Positions 48,620 to 57,187 are shown, counted from the first letter of the stretch. The stretch is 64,000 nucleotides of DNA from JAJRVM01 sp963700515 (GCA_963700515.1 CAVOXY010000021.1:124001-188000); one strand, 5' to 3'. The notes: generated from the sequence alone by a model not told the origin. Made by a program: numbers and translations.

Positions 48620-49456
48620 ATGAAACGACTTTTTCTGAATCTCACGTGCTTCCTGGCCTTTCTTGGCACGATTACCGGCACAACACGCCTGTTCTCGCAG
48701 GAAAAGCAACCGTTAAACCTCAAGATGCAGACACAGAAGCTCTGTCAGAACGACTGGGGAGGCAATTTCTGGAAGATTGTGGAAACCGAGCAGCGGTGGA
48801 GCCCGGCGGAGACGGCTCTGATCGTCTGTGACGTGTGGGATGAGCATTGGAGCCAGGGAGCGACGCGACGAGTGGCGGAGATGGCGCCACGCATGAACAT
48901 CGTTGTTCAAGCAGCTCGGTCGCTGGGTGTGTTCATCGTCCACGCGCCATCCGATACGATGGACTTCTACCAGGGCACGGCGGCTCGCCAGCGCATGCTC
49001 GATGCTCCCCAGAGCGTCATGCCGGAACCGGCCCCTCATCCCGATCCGCCCCAGCCAGTCGACTCCTCGGACGGCGGATCGGACACGAACGAGAAGCCGT
49101 GGCGTAAAGCATGGTCACGGCAGCATGCGGCCATCCAGATCGATCCATCGGAAGATGGGATCAGCGACAATGGGCAGGAGGTCTGGAACGCTCTGCAGCA
49201 ACGTAAGATCAAGAACGTCATCATCCTGGGCGTACACACGAACATGTGTATTCTGAACCGGTCGTTCGCCATCAAGGCGCTCGTCACGCGGGGCATGAAC
49301 GTGGTGTTGGTGCGTGATTTGACCGATCCGATGTACAATCCCGCTCAGCCACCCTATGTCGATCACGAAGTGGGGCGGCAGTTGATGATCGGCTATGTGG
49401 AGAAATTCTGGTGCCCGACGATTCTCAGCCAGCAGATTCTGGACGCCACGAAGTAG
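48620..49456 (+). CDS. secreted isochorismatase-family cysteine hydrolase
   Basis: MKRLFLNLTCFLAFLGTITG is a signal peptide. 278 residues, longer than the usual 180-220 because of an insertion (about residues 125-175, PHPDPPQPVDSSDGGSDTNE). The catalytic Asp is in ALIVCDVWDEHW, the nucleophile Cys in HTNMCILNRSFAIK, and an IxxAxxxG-like VHAPSDTMDFYQG lies between. Family members hydrolyse amides (nicotinamide, isochorismate ester, ureido compounds). The conserved Lys of the triad is not obvious by eye. It is the last gene of the creatininase/propeller run. Confidence 0.82.
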   Translation: MKRLFLNLTCFLAFLGTITGTTRLFSQEKQPLNLKMQTQKLCQNDWGGNFWKIVETEQRWSPAETALIVCDVWDEHWSQGATRRVAEMAPRMNIVVQAARSLGVFIVHAPSDTMDFYQGTAARQRMLDAPQSVMPEPAPHPDPPQPVDSSDGGSDTNEKPWRKAWSRQHAAIQIDPSEDGISDNGQEVWNALQQRKIKNVIILGVHTNMCILNRSFAIKALVTRGMNVVLVRDLTDPMYNPAQPPYVDHEVGRQLMIGYVEKFWCPTILSQQILDATK

Positions 49457-49505
49457 TCTTGCGCCACCCTTAGGGAGGGAACGCCGAAGTTTTTTGGACC
49501 GCTCT

Positions 49506-51899
49506 CTAGGGGGGCGCCGCATCCTGCCGCTGCTGCACAATGACGAACCAGCCGGTGTCTCCCTGCTGGAATGGACGCCCCCGCACGATTACCGGAGCGA
49601 ACGCCGCCAAGTAGCTCGACGTGTCACTGTTGCTCGCTACAGGATCGCGGTACTGGCTTGGCAACAGGTTGTCCACTGACTCAGCGGCAGACTGCCTATC
49701 CATCCAAAACCGTTTGGACCGCTTCATATGCTCCAGCACAATATCGCTGACGTGCGGTAGGGACTTAGGGTTCTGCAGCATGGCTTGATGCAGGTCCCGG
49801 TGGTGAAGTACCAGTCCCTCACCCCGTTCGTCCTGTGACGTGAGGTCGTCTGCGAGCATGTAGTATCTGCGAGCCTCGACCAGCAGCACTCCTTGTCCTT
49901 CCGGTAAACTGATCTTCAAGTCGGCGAAGCTACCCAACTCGATGGACATGCCCAACACGCCCAGCGGCGCATCTTGGTGGTTGAGCCAGATGGGGACCGT
50001 GAGAAGTACAACCAGGTCGCCGCCCACGGTGCTGCGGGTAGCAGTCGAATTGTGAGGTGCAGACAGCGGGCGGGGGCTGATCATCTGATTGACGGGATAA
50101 TCCTGCCCGCTGCCATGGAAATAGTCGCGAAAAGCGAAATTGTCCCCCAGACTGCCAAATCGCTCACCCGTCTCCTTGTGACTGGGCGATCGAGCGATCT
50201 GTGTTCCGTCCGAGGCCTGAATGAACCAGCTGCGGCAAGGGATATCGGGATAGAGCTGATCATGCCGCTGATCGATCCATTGTTGCAAGGGTGACCAGAG
50301 TTGTTCGTCAAGTGGCTGGACATTGGCGGCGGTCAGCATTTGAGCAAGTTCCGGAGCGGAGGCCTCTTTTTCCATGATCCGCCAGCGTATATCGATCTGA
50401 TTGGCGATCGAGCGCGCGGCGAACTCGGCCGATACCTGCAAACCGCGCTGGCGCAATTCAAATTCACTCTTGCGTGCCGTCTCCGCATCCCGATAAAGCT
50501 GCCGTTCGCGCTGGGCCTGTTGGCCCTGCCAGAGTGCGCCCGTGATGCCGGCGACGGTCAGCATGATGAGTGCGGCCAGGAAGGACTGTGTTAGTGTGCG
50601 GTGTCGTCGAGCCCAACGAGCTCCTCTTCGCAGCAGAGGTTCCTGATAAGCCAAGACGGGAGCGTCGGCCAGATAACGATCCACGTCGTGTGCCAGTTCC
50701 AGGGCGGTTGGATAACGCCGATGGGGATCGAGTGACATCGCTTTCAGGCAGATGGCTTCCAACGCTTTCGATACATCCTTGTTGATCTGAGTTGGTCGTT
50801 TGAATTCGCCGTGCAGGACGAGTCGTCTGATTTCCGGCACCGCGGTGCCGGTAAACGGCAGCTCGCCGGTCAGAATTTTGTACAACGTCACACCCAGACT
50901 GTAAATGTCGCTCGCCGGACCCACGTCAACCCTTCCCTCCGCCTGCTCCGGGCTCATGTAGGCTGGCGTTCCCGCGCCGCGTCCTTCGTCCCCTGATTTG
51001 TCGCTACCGGAGCTCGGCTTCAGCGTTTGCTCGCTGGGCTGCTTGAAAACACCTTGTCGCCCCACCGGTATGGCCAGGCCCCAGTCGATGACAATCGTTT
51101 CGCCATAACGGCCGAGCATCACGTTTTGCGGCTTGATATCGCGATGCACAATACCTCGATTGTGCGCGTAGGCAATCGTGCGACAGATGGCCACGAAATG
51201 GTTGAGTAGTTCGTGAAACTGGACTGGCCGGTTGTGCGGTTCGGCCGACTCCCCTGCGGGGTGATGGTAGCGGCGGATCCCGGCATCCAATCGCTCACCA
51301 TTGATGAACCGCATGGTGTAGAAGAGTCGGCCTCCCTTGGATCGTCCCAGGCCGTAGACGGGGACTACACCGGGGTGTTCCAGGCGACTGGTAATCTCCG
51401 CCTCCAACAAGAAACGTTCACGACAATCGCTGTCCCCTGCCAGGCTGTCGTGAATAAACTTCACGGCCGTGTCGCGTTTGAGCTGTTGGTCCTCCGCCAC
51501 ATAGACGACTCCTAAACCACCCTGGTCGTGGTATCGGAGACGGCTCAGCGTGGAATCGACAATCAGCGTCTCGTCACAATGGCGAGCAAGCACCGTGTCT
51601 TCGGAAGCCATCAACTTACGAAAAGCTTCGTCTACGACGTGTTCGTCCTGCGGGAAACGGGAGCGATATTGGTCTTGATCGATGGTCTGGCTGCCCCGCA
51701 GCCGATAGTCAAGCTCCTGTAGCAGCAACTCGTAGAGCAGCTTCGAACGCTCCGGTTCCTCCCAACCGACCAGGAAGTCCTCGATACGAGAGTCCGCGCC
51801 AGCTTGCAGTCCCGCCTCGAACGCGTCGCACACCGCATCGATTTGGCCGCCACTGGAAGCGGAAGGTCGCTGCTGGACCCAGTTGTCGAAGTCAGACAT
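49506..51899 (-). CDS. membrane Ser/Thr protein kinase with Cache-like extracytoplasmic sensor
   Basis: The ATG at 51899 overlaps the ECF sigma stop by 8 bases, so translation is coupled. 797 residues. N-terminal about 110 residues are helical (planctomycete kinase leader). Kinase domain about 121-410: GGLGVVYVAED (P-loop), AVKF with Lys147, VHRDIKPQN with Asp254, IDWGL (DWG at 272-274 instead of DFG), GTPAYMSPEQA and DIYSLGVTLYKILTG. One membrane segment at about 439-457 (FLAALIMLTVAGITGALW) leads to a sensor region of about 340 residues (RSWFIQASDGTQIARSPS, ERFGSLGDNFAFRDYFHG, LLTVPIWLNH) resembling a Cache/dCache domain. It probably senses an extracellular small molecule and signals to the partner sigma factor. 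Confidence 0.9.
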   Translation of the reverse strand: MSDFDNWVQQRPSASSGGQIDAVCDAFEAGLQAGADSRIEDFLVGWEEPERSKLLYELLLQELDYRLRGSQTIDQDQYRSRFPQDEHVVDEAFRKLMASEDTVLARHCDETLIVDSTLSRLRYHDQGGLGVVYVAEDQQLKRDTAVKFIHDSLAGDSDCRERFLLEAEITSRLEHPGVVPVYGLGRSKGGRLFYTMRFINGERLDAGIRRYHHPAGESAEPHNRPVQFHELLNHFVAICRTIAYAHNRGIVHRDIKPQNVMLGRYGETIVIDWGLAIPVGRQGVFKQPSEQTLKPSSGSDKSGDEGRGAGTPAYMSPEQAEGRVDVGPASDIYSLGVTLYKILTGELPFTGTAVPEIRRLVLHGEFKRPTQINKDVSKALEAICLKAMSLDPHRRYPTALELAHDVDRYLADAPVLAYQEPLLRRGARWARRHRTLTQSFLAALIMLTVAGITGALWQGQQAQRERQLYRDAETARKSEFELRQRGLQVSAEFAARSIANQIDIRWRIMEKEASAPELAQMLTAANVQPLDEQLWSPLQQWIDQRHDQLYPDIPCRSWFIQASDGTQIARSPSHKETGERFGSLGDNFAFRDYFHGSGQDYPVNQMISPRPLSAPHNSTATRSTVGGDLVVLLTVPIWLNHQDAPLGVLGMSIELGSFADLKISLPEGQGVLLVEARRYYMLADDLTSQDERGEGLVLHHRDLHQAMLQNPKSLPHVSDIVLEHMKRSKRFWMDRQSAAESVDNLLPSQYRDPVASNSDTSSYLAAFAPVIVRGRPFQQGDTGWFVIVQQRQDAAPP

Positions 51900-52506
51900 C
51901 GTCTCCACCCCGTGTCCATTTGTCTTGAATGCGTTCCAGTTTCCGCTCGATCGTGCGCTTCGAGCAGCCCTGCCGGCGGGCAATCTCGCTGTTGCTGTAG
52001 CCTTCCAGCTTCAATAACGCGATTTGCTCCAACGTTGCATCCTGCAGGTCCCCCAGCATGACATGGCACGTCTCGGAAAGCATGCCTGTCAGCTCAGGTG
52101 TCGGTTCCCGACCAAGTACCTGATCGATGCCCCAGAGACCGTCCTCGGGATCCTGGCGGCGGCCCAGTACCGACTCGCCTTGCACCAACCCGCCGCCCCG
52201 CTTTTCGGCAAAATGACGTCGCTGCACCTTGATCGCCTTGCGCGCCGTAATGGTGACCAACAGTTTCCAGAGATCGTCGCGATCCTCCAGCTGCGGAAAA
52301 CGCCCCGCTTCCGCACCGCGAAACAGACTGTTCATGGCACTCAGAGCCACGTCCTCTTCGTCGGCGACTCGCCGCGGCAACTCTCCGAGCCGCCGTTTGG
52401 CCAGACGGACGATTTTCTCGAAGTACTCGCGCCAAATGACGTCTGCGGCGCGCTCGTCACCCCTCTGTAGGCGGGATAGCCATTGAGATACTTGCTCCGT
52501 GGACAT
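51892..52506 (-). CDS. ECF-type sigma factor partnered with the kinase
   Basis: The ATG at 52506 gives 204 residues. Sigma region 2 is around residues 25-90 (VIWREYFEKIVRLAKRRLGELPRRVADEEDVALSAM), and region 4.2 ends the protein (LLKLEGYSNSEIARRQGCSKRTIERKLERIQDKW), a helix-turn-helix. Planctomycete ECF factors coupled to kinases are thought to be activated by phosphorylation rather than by an anti-sigma factor; that is family knowledge, not shown here. No anti-sigma gene is next to it. A dispersed repeat (52533-52575) and two 23-bp tandem copies (52628-52673) lie in the upstream region. Confidence 0.9.
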   Translation of the reverse strand: MSTEQVSQWLSRLQRGDERAADVIWREYFEKIVRLAKRRLGELPRRVADEEDVALSAMNSLFRGAEAGRFPQLEDRDDLWKLLVTITARKAIKVQRRHFAEKRGGGLVQGESVLGRRQDPEDGLWGIDQVLGREPTPELTGMLSETCHVMLGDLQDATLEQIALLKLEGYSNSEIARRQGCSKRTIERKLERIQDKWTRGGDDV

Positions 52507-52532
52507 GGTGTCTTCAGCTTTCGGCCAGGACG

Positions 52533-52575
52533 CTAACGAGGCAGGGCCTCGAACCAACGACGAGCTACCGCTCGG
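52533..52575. repeat. dispersed repeat in the ECF leader (copy 2)
   Basis: ctaacgaggcagggcctcg followed by aaccaacgacgagctaccgctcgg is the reverse complement of the repeat at 4341-4382. Its right part continues as ctaccgctcggc-tcggtcaacccg-ccgagcg, a hairpin. It starts 27 bases upstream of the sigma factor ATG. Confidence 0.65.
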
Positions 52576-52627
52576 CTCGGTCAACCCGCCGAGCGTTGGT
52601 CGCTAGAACTTGACTCAAACGGTTCAC

Positions 52628-52673
52628 GTTTTGTCCCATAAGGTGGACAAGTTTTGTCCCATAAGGTGGACAA
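52628..52673. promoter_or_regulatory. two exact tandem copies of a 23-bp partially palindromic site, candidate operator
   Basis: gttttgtcccataaggtgg followed by acaa occurs at 52628-52650 and again at 52651-52673. Within each copy ttgtcc and ggacaa are inverted 6-bp arms 8 bases apart. The pair lies about 120-165 bases upstream of the ECF sigma start and near no other gene of that strand. Two phased palindromes in a regulatory region suggest a binding site for a dimeric regulator. No -35/-10 of a known sigma factor can be assigned with confidence. The stretch 52674-52905 shows no gene. Confidence 0.5.
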
Positions 52674-52905
52674 ACCGGGTGGACGAGCATCCGATTATTG
52701 TCATCGCATGCGGGCGAGTCAACGAATTCCTGACGTCCGTCGGTTCGATCTACCGACTACTTAACGTAGGGGCCGGCATTTCCGGAAAAGTCGTCCGGGA
52801 TTTCCACAGGGTGGTTTCCGCCGGTTGTGTGTCGCACCGAGCCCATGTTTTGCCATGGAGGGCTAGGGGCACGCACGGTGGCGACGTCAGAAGGAGGGCG
52901 AGACG

Positions 52906-53043
52906 ATGCCGGATGGAAAACGAAAACGCCGCAGTTCACCGAACCTGGCCAAGCGACGTTGGTACGCTCAGCACCGAGCTCGCCGGTTTGCCCGCCGCCT
53001 GTGGGTCACTGATCTCGCTGGCGACGGGTGGGTGAACGCGTGA
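52906..53043 (+). CDS. candidate small Arg-rich protein, 45 residues
   Basis: An ATG at 52906 follows aaggaggg, the best ribosome binding site in this region, with 7-base spacing. The product MPDGKRKRRSSPNLAKRRWY and onward has Arg/Lys at more than a third of its first 31 positions (RARRFARRLW) and ends DLAGDGWVNA. Basic proteins of this size often bind nucleic acid. I know no family. It converges on the GH29 gene, stopping 60 bases before that gene ends. It could be spurious. Confidence 0.45.
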   Translation: MPDGKRKRRSSPNLAKRRWYAQHRARRFARRLWVTDLAGDGWVNA

Positions 53044-53102
53044 CGTATCCGCTCTGCAGCACAGATGCATCTGGTGGCCGATCACCTGTTGGCTTCGAGT
53101 GA

Positions 53103-54548
53103 TCACTTTGGCTCCGCGTAAAGTCCCACTTCGCACAACGCTGGGCAGGCGGCTGCCTGAGTGATGCGGAGTCTGACTTTGGCGGTGGTGACGGGATCGA
53201 ATCGCAGCAGGCGGCGATTCGCGATACTCGTCCCATGGGTGAATTCCACCCATTTCCCGTCCTGCCACTGATCCAGCGCAAACGCTTCGATGCGTTGGCC
53301 AAGCGGCAGATACTCACGGAGATTGACGACGTTGAATGTGGCTGGCGAGTCCATTTCCAATGTGAGTTGGGGAGTGGTCATCGAATCGTCAGTGGCCCAG
53401 TACGTGCGTTGATCGCCGTCGATCACATTGCTGGCCGAAAAGTCCGCGGCCGCGCCTCGAATATTGCTGGCGGTCACTTTCGCTGAGCTGGCGAAGTCAT
53501 GAGCAAATGTGGCGTCGAGGATCCGTCGCATTTCGCGCAATGCCCGGACATCGTTATCGTGGATCTGGCCACGACGATCGGGAGGAAGGTTTAGATTCAG
53601 GCAGGCTCCGCGACCGACAGATTTATAGTAGATATCGAGCAATTGTGCCGGGCTCTTGACCTGATCGTCCTGGGATGCATGGTAGAACCAACCGGGACGG
53701 ATGGAGACATCGCACTCTGGTGGAATCCAGTCTGTACCAGGTCGCTCGCCGTGGTTCAAGTCAGCCTTCGTGCTGCCCGGTACTCCATCACCTGCGTTGA
53801 TGGTGGCCCAACAGGGCTCGCCCGCGAGGCCCTGTTCGTTACCCACCCAGCGAAAGTCCGGACCAACGTCGCTGAACATCACGGCCATCGGCATCCGTTC
53901 GCGCACCATCTGCCAAGTGTTCTTCCAGTCGTAGTAAGTGCGGTTATCAATTCGCCGCGTCTCCCGCGCGCCGCCGTAGAATCCGTCACCGCCGTTCGCT
54001 CCGTCGAACCAGACAGTGAAAATGTCACCGTAATTGGTCAGCAACTCGCGCAATTGGTTGCGATAGTACGTGATGTACTCGGCGCGGCCATAATCCTTTT
54101 GATTGCGATCCCAGGGCGACAGATAGACGCCAAATCGTATTCCTTGTCGGCGGCAGGCTTCGCTCAGTTCTCGCACCACATCACCTTTTCCGTCACGCCA
54201 TGGCGCGTTCTTCACGCTGTGCTCGGTGAATTTGGACGGCCACAGACAGAATCCATCATGATGCTTGGCGGTAAGTATGAGTCCTTGCATACCACCTTCC
54301 TTAGCGGTGCGAGCGATCTGATCGGCATCGAACTGCGTGGGATTGAAGACCGCCGGATCTTCATCGCCGTAGCCCCATTCCTTATCGGTGAAAGTGTTCA
54401 CCGTGAAGTGAATGAAGCCGTAGAACTCCATCGCATGCCAGCGCAGTTGTCGTTCGGTGGGCACCGGTCCGTAGGGAACAGGTGGATCGGCACCAGTGGC
54501 GAGAGTTGGGCCTCCAAACAGAAGCACGAGCAAAAGCGATCGGATCAT
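53103..54548 (-). CDS. secreted alpha-L-fucosidase, GH29, with discoidin-type C-terminal domain
   Basis: gggag precedes the ATG and MIRSLLLVLLFGGPTLATG is a signal peptide. 481 residues. GH29 hallmarks: WHAMEFYGFIHFTVNTFTDKEWG, LILTAKHHDGFCLWPSKFT (the conserved HHDGF), RFGVYLSPWDRN, and TVWFDGANGGDG with nucleophile Asp182. The C-terminal 130 residues (ASNIRGAAADFSASNVIDGDQRTYWATDD) form an F5/8-type (discoidin, CBM32-like) domain. It releases alpha-L-fucose from fucosylated glycans or fucoidan-derived oligosaccharides. It is transcribed toward the sigma/kinase pair. Confidence 0.93.
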   Translation of the reverse strand: MIRSLLLVLLFGGPTLATGADPPVPYGPVPTERQLRWHAMEFYGFIHFTVNTFTDKEWGYGDEDPAVFNPTQFDADQIARTAKEGGMQGLILTAKHHDGFCLWPSKFTEHSVKNAPWRDGKGDVVRELSEACRRQGIRFGVYLSPWDRNQKDYGRAEYITYYRNQLRELLTNYGDIFTVWFDGANGGDGFYGGARETRRIDNRTYYDWKNTWQMVRERMPMAVMFSDVGPDFRWVGNEQGLAGEPCWATINAGDGVPGSTKADLNHGERPGTDWIPPECDVSIRPGWFYHASQDDQVKSPAQLLDIYYKSVGRGACLNLNLPPDRRGQIHDNDVRALREMRRILDATFAHDFASSAKVTASNIRGAAADFSASNVIDGDQRTYWATDDSMTTPQLTLEMDSPATFNVVNLREYLPLGQRIEAFALDQWQDGKWVEFTHGTSIANRRLLRFDPVTTAKVRLRITQAAACPALCEVGLYAEPK

Positions 54549-54582
54549 GGTGCGGTCTCCCAGTTAGCTGAGCACGTGTACA

Positions 54583-55002
54583 CGTAGCTGAGCCCGCCGA
54601 GGGCTCCGTAGCAGCGCGGTTGGATGTCCCACTTCCCTCTGCGTAACTGAGCCCGCCGAGGGCTCCGTAGCAGCGCGGTTGGACGTTCCACTTCCCTCTG
54701 CGTAGCTGAGCCCGCCGAGGGCTCCGTAGCAGCGCGGTTGGAGGTTCCACTTCCCTCTGCGTAGCTGAGCCCGCCGAGGGCTCCGTAGCAGCGCGGTTGG
54801 AGGTTCCACTTCCCTCTGCGTAGCTGAGCCCGCCGAGGGCTCCGTAGCAGCGCGGTTGGAGGTTCCACTTCCCTCTGCGTAGCTGAGCCCGCCGAGGGCT
54901 CCGTAGCAGCGCGGTTGGACGTTCCACCCGCTGCATCTGAAGCCTGGCGGCTTCAGCTACACGCCTGGCGGCTTCAGCTACACGCCTGGCGGCTTCAGCT
55001 AC
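54583..55002. repeat. 59-bp tandem repeat with gagccc/gggctc hairpin, 6 copies, followed by three 21-bp copies
   Basis: Units start at 54583, 54642, 54701, 54760, 54819 and 54878. Each has cgtagctgagccc-gccga-gggctc, then cgtagcagcgcggttggagg and ttccacttccctctg. The period equals that of the array at 30954, but the stem sequence differs. From 54937 ctgaagcc-tggc-ggcttcag is followed by three copies of cacgcctggcggcttcagct. The array begins 35 bases upstream of the GH29 start. Confidence 0.95.
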
Positions 55003-55095
55003 TTGATTCTGAGAGAGTCCACCGCCGCGGTCAAGACGCCTCACCGCCCGCGCCCGCCGCTGCTCGGTCCTCAACCAGTGCGAGATAGTCCGCGC

Positions 55096-56256
55096 TCAGC
55101 GACCCAGCAGGGCGGGAAGTCGAGCGGTATTATTGGGGGGATTGGCTTCATAGATGCCAAACTCAGCCCACACCGGCAAATGGTCTGAGACATCCAATGC
55201 CTGGTCGCGTGTGAGCTTGAAGGCGGACTCCAGATCAAACACACCCCACCGCCCGGTGTACTCGGCCGTCCGGTCGCGATCGAAGAGCAAGTTATCGTAC
55301 ATTTTCGACCGCCGGGTATTCGTGGTGATATCACGAACGGCCCACGCAATGCCTGGAATCTGTCCCAAGCGACCGAACTGGCGATCGCTCGCATTCAGGT
55401 CTCCCAGCAGGATGACATCATCTTCGTCGCCGCGAGCTTGTTGCATAACCAGAAAGACGTCCGCCAACACGTCGACTTCCGCTGCCACTTCGTCCGGGTC
55501 GGTGTGAGCATTTACCAGCCAGAATGTGAACGACTTGTCGGGAGTCGATGTGCGAGTGCGAAAGCGGGCCACAAACGGCTCGCGGTGCATTTCATCGCGG
55601 GGATCCTGAATGGTCCCGGTGGAAGATGGATCGACTTCGATACGATTGGTGTCGTAGACGAAAGCGTACTGCTCGGTACTTACCGTGCGGCCCAGTCGAG
55701 GACCGATCACGAAATTGTAGCGACTCCCATCCGCGTTGATGGCGGCCACGAAATCCGGCAGAATGCGATCTTCTTGGCTGCGAATTTCCTGAATCGCCAC
55801 CACGTCAAACTGCCGGACGACCTGGGCCAGAATATTGACGACCCCAGGCTTGGAGAGTTTGCTGCTGCCGAATACTTGAATGTTGAAACTGGCGATGAGG
55901 ATTGTGTCGGCGGGCTTGCGCGAAGAAGCCAACGATACCGCAGCAGTGCCGCCCGTCACGGTGCTCCCGGTGCCAGGGATCGACACCAAGTTCTCCGTTA
56001 TGGCACCTGTTACCTGGTTCTTGAACCCGCTGAGCTGTTCCTGCAGTTCTCCGGCTGCCGCAGATTTCTCGCGCTGGTCTGCCGGCCGACTGTGAAAGAC
56101 GCGTTGAATGAGGGGACCCAAGACCGGCAGGTCGGGGGCAGCCCAACCGGCCACGCCACCTCCGGTCGCTAGAATCCAAACAGCCCACACGAGGCGAGAG
56201 AAAACCGTCGTTCGTTGGGATTTTCCCCTTCTGGATCGTGACCTGGTCCTCGCCAT
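55096..56256 (-). CDS. DNase I-like endonuclease/exonuclease/phosphatase-family protein, membrane-anchored
   Basis: The ATG at 56256 has ggagg upstream. After a basic start, FSRLVWAVWILATGGGVAGWAA is one membrane segment. The catalytic domain starts at about residue 115 with the family's ordered motifs: ILIASFNIQVFG, VVAIQEIRSQED (metal-binding Glu), FWLVNAHTDPDE (His), VILLGDLNASDRQ (Asp-Asn), and VSDHLPVWAEFGI (Asp-His). All catalytic residues of DNase I-like phosphodiesterases are present. The substrate could be nucleic acid, phosphoinositide-like or other phosphodiesters outside the membrane. It follows the HEAT-repeat gene by 75 bases. Confidence 0.88.
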   Translation of the reverse strand: MARTRSRSRRGKSQRTTVFSRLVWAVWILATGGGVAGWAAPDLPVLGPLIQRVFHSRPADQREKSAAAGELQEQLSGFKNQVTGAITENLVSIPGTGSTVTGGTAAVSLASSRKPADTILIASFNIQVFGSSKLSKPGVVNILAQVVRQFDVVAIQEIRSQEDRILPDFVAAINADGSRYNFVIGPRLGRTVSTEQYAFVYDTNRIEVDPSSTGTIQDPRDEMHREPFVARFRTRTSTPDKSFTFWLVNAHTDPDEVAAEVDVLADVFLVMQQARGDEDDVILLGDLNASDRQFGRLGQIPGIAWAVRDITTNTRRSKMYDNLLFDRDRTAEYTGRWGVFDLESAFKLTRDQALDVSDHLPVWAEFGIYEANPPNNTARLPALLGR

Positions 56257-56331
56257 GGTTGGCCTCCGTGCCACAAATATGCCACCATCCTTGATGGCAA
56301 AAAGTGAGTGCTAATACGCTGACGTTCTTCG

Positions 56332-56841
56332 CTATTGTGAGCCCAACTTCGACAGCGCTCGCATCGCGAGTTTGGCAAGTCGCGGGTCAGCAGCCTCGCT
56401 CGCCTGTTGCAGGGCCTTGGTCACCGATTCCGATTGCTCACCGATCTCGCCCAGAGCCCACGCGGCGCGTTGTTGAACGGCGAGGTGTCGTGACGACTGA
56501 AGCGCGGTGATCAGAGTGTCTGATGTCGACGCCTCTGATGTCGACGCCGCAGCGCTACCGAGTCGACCCAACAGCGTGATCGACCAATAGGCCACCAGCT
56601 CTTGGTCGGTGGCCGAGAGCTGGGCCAATTCCTGGGCCGAACCCACCGGTGGCGGACCCAGTTCTTCGAGCGCTGCCACCGCCCATTGACGGACCGACTC
56701 CTTGTCGCCGCAGGCTTTGACCAGTGCCAGTGCAGCCGGTTGTGCCTCCTCAGACAGGCGGCTCAAATGCTCAGCCGCCTCAGCTCGCACCGCGGCATTC
56801 TCGTCCCCCAACTTCATTGCTAACGACGCCACTTCCGACAT
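56332..56841 (-). CDS. small HEAT-repeat protein
   Basis: aggag lies upstream of the ATG at 56841. 169 residues made of about four HEAT/PBS-lyase-like units (NAAVRAEAAEHLSRLSEEA, ESVRQWAVAALEELG, HLAVQQRAAWALGEIGE, DPRLAKLAMRALSKLG). No signal peptide or catalytic motif. Such proteins usually act as adaptors. The closeness to the DNase I-like gene suggests a shared transcript, but no functional link is known. Confidence 0.85.
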   Translation of the reverse strand: MSEVASLAMKLGDENAAVRAEAAEHLSRLSEEAQPAALALVKACGDKESVRQWAVAALEELGPPPVGSAQELAQLSATDQELVAYWSITLLGRLGSAAASTSEASTSDTLITALQSSRHLAVQQRAAWALGEIGEQSESVTKALQQASEAADPRLAKLAMRALSKLGSQ

Positions 56842-57187
56842 ACGCGCGTCTCTCCTGGTTTCTTCGCCCTGTGCTCTTCGGCCGCGAGTGGGGAGATAGT
56901 TGAAATGGGGCCAACAAACAAGTCCGATTTAGTGGACAGACAGGGCAATCCGTCACGCTTCCCCCTCGATAGTGCGGTCGATGATAGCGTCCTACGTAGA
57001 ACGGACTTCAGTCCGTTTCGCCCAGTGCTCAACACAGCCATCAGCTAGTAAACAACCGAAACCACACACGAAACGGAAAGATCAATGGCAGAGATATGAC
57101 GATGGCGGCGCATCAACCCCGGAGTTCACAGCGGTTTTCATGAACCACAGAGAAAAGAAATACGAAGAAGACCCAAGCAGGCTCGGG
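56842..57187. other. intergenic stretch with dispersed hairpin
   Basis: Apart from the element at 56995-57018 I see nothing with coding or RNA character. The stretch separates the HEAT gene start from the 3' end of the next minus-strand gene. Confidence 0.5.
56995..57018. repeat. dispersed 24-bp hairpin element (copy 2)
   Basis: cgtagaacggacttcagtccgttt folds as aacggact-tc-agtccgtt. It differs from the copy at 28261-28284 (reverse complement) by one paired stem position: a-t there, c-g here. Confidence 0.7.

Noticed and set aside
53044..53102. Extra gene between the Arg-rich ORF and GH29 stop
   Set aside because: Only 59 bases, with no start signal.
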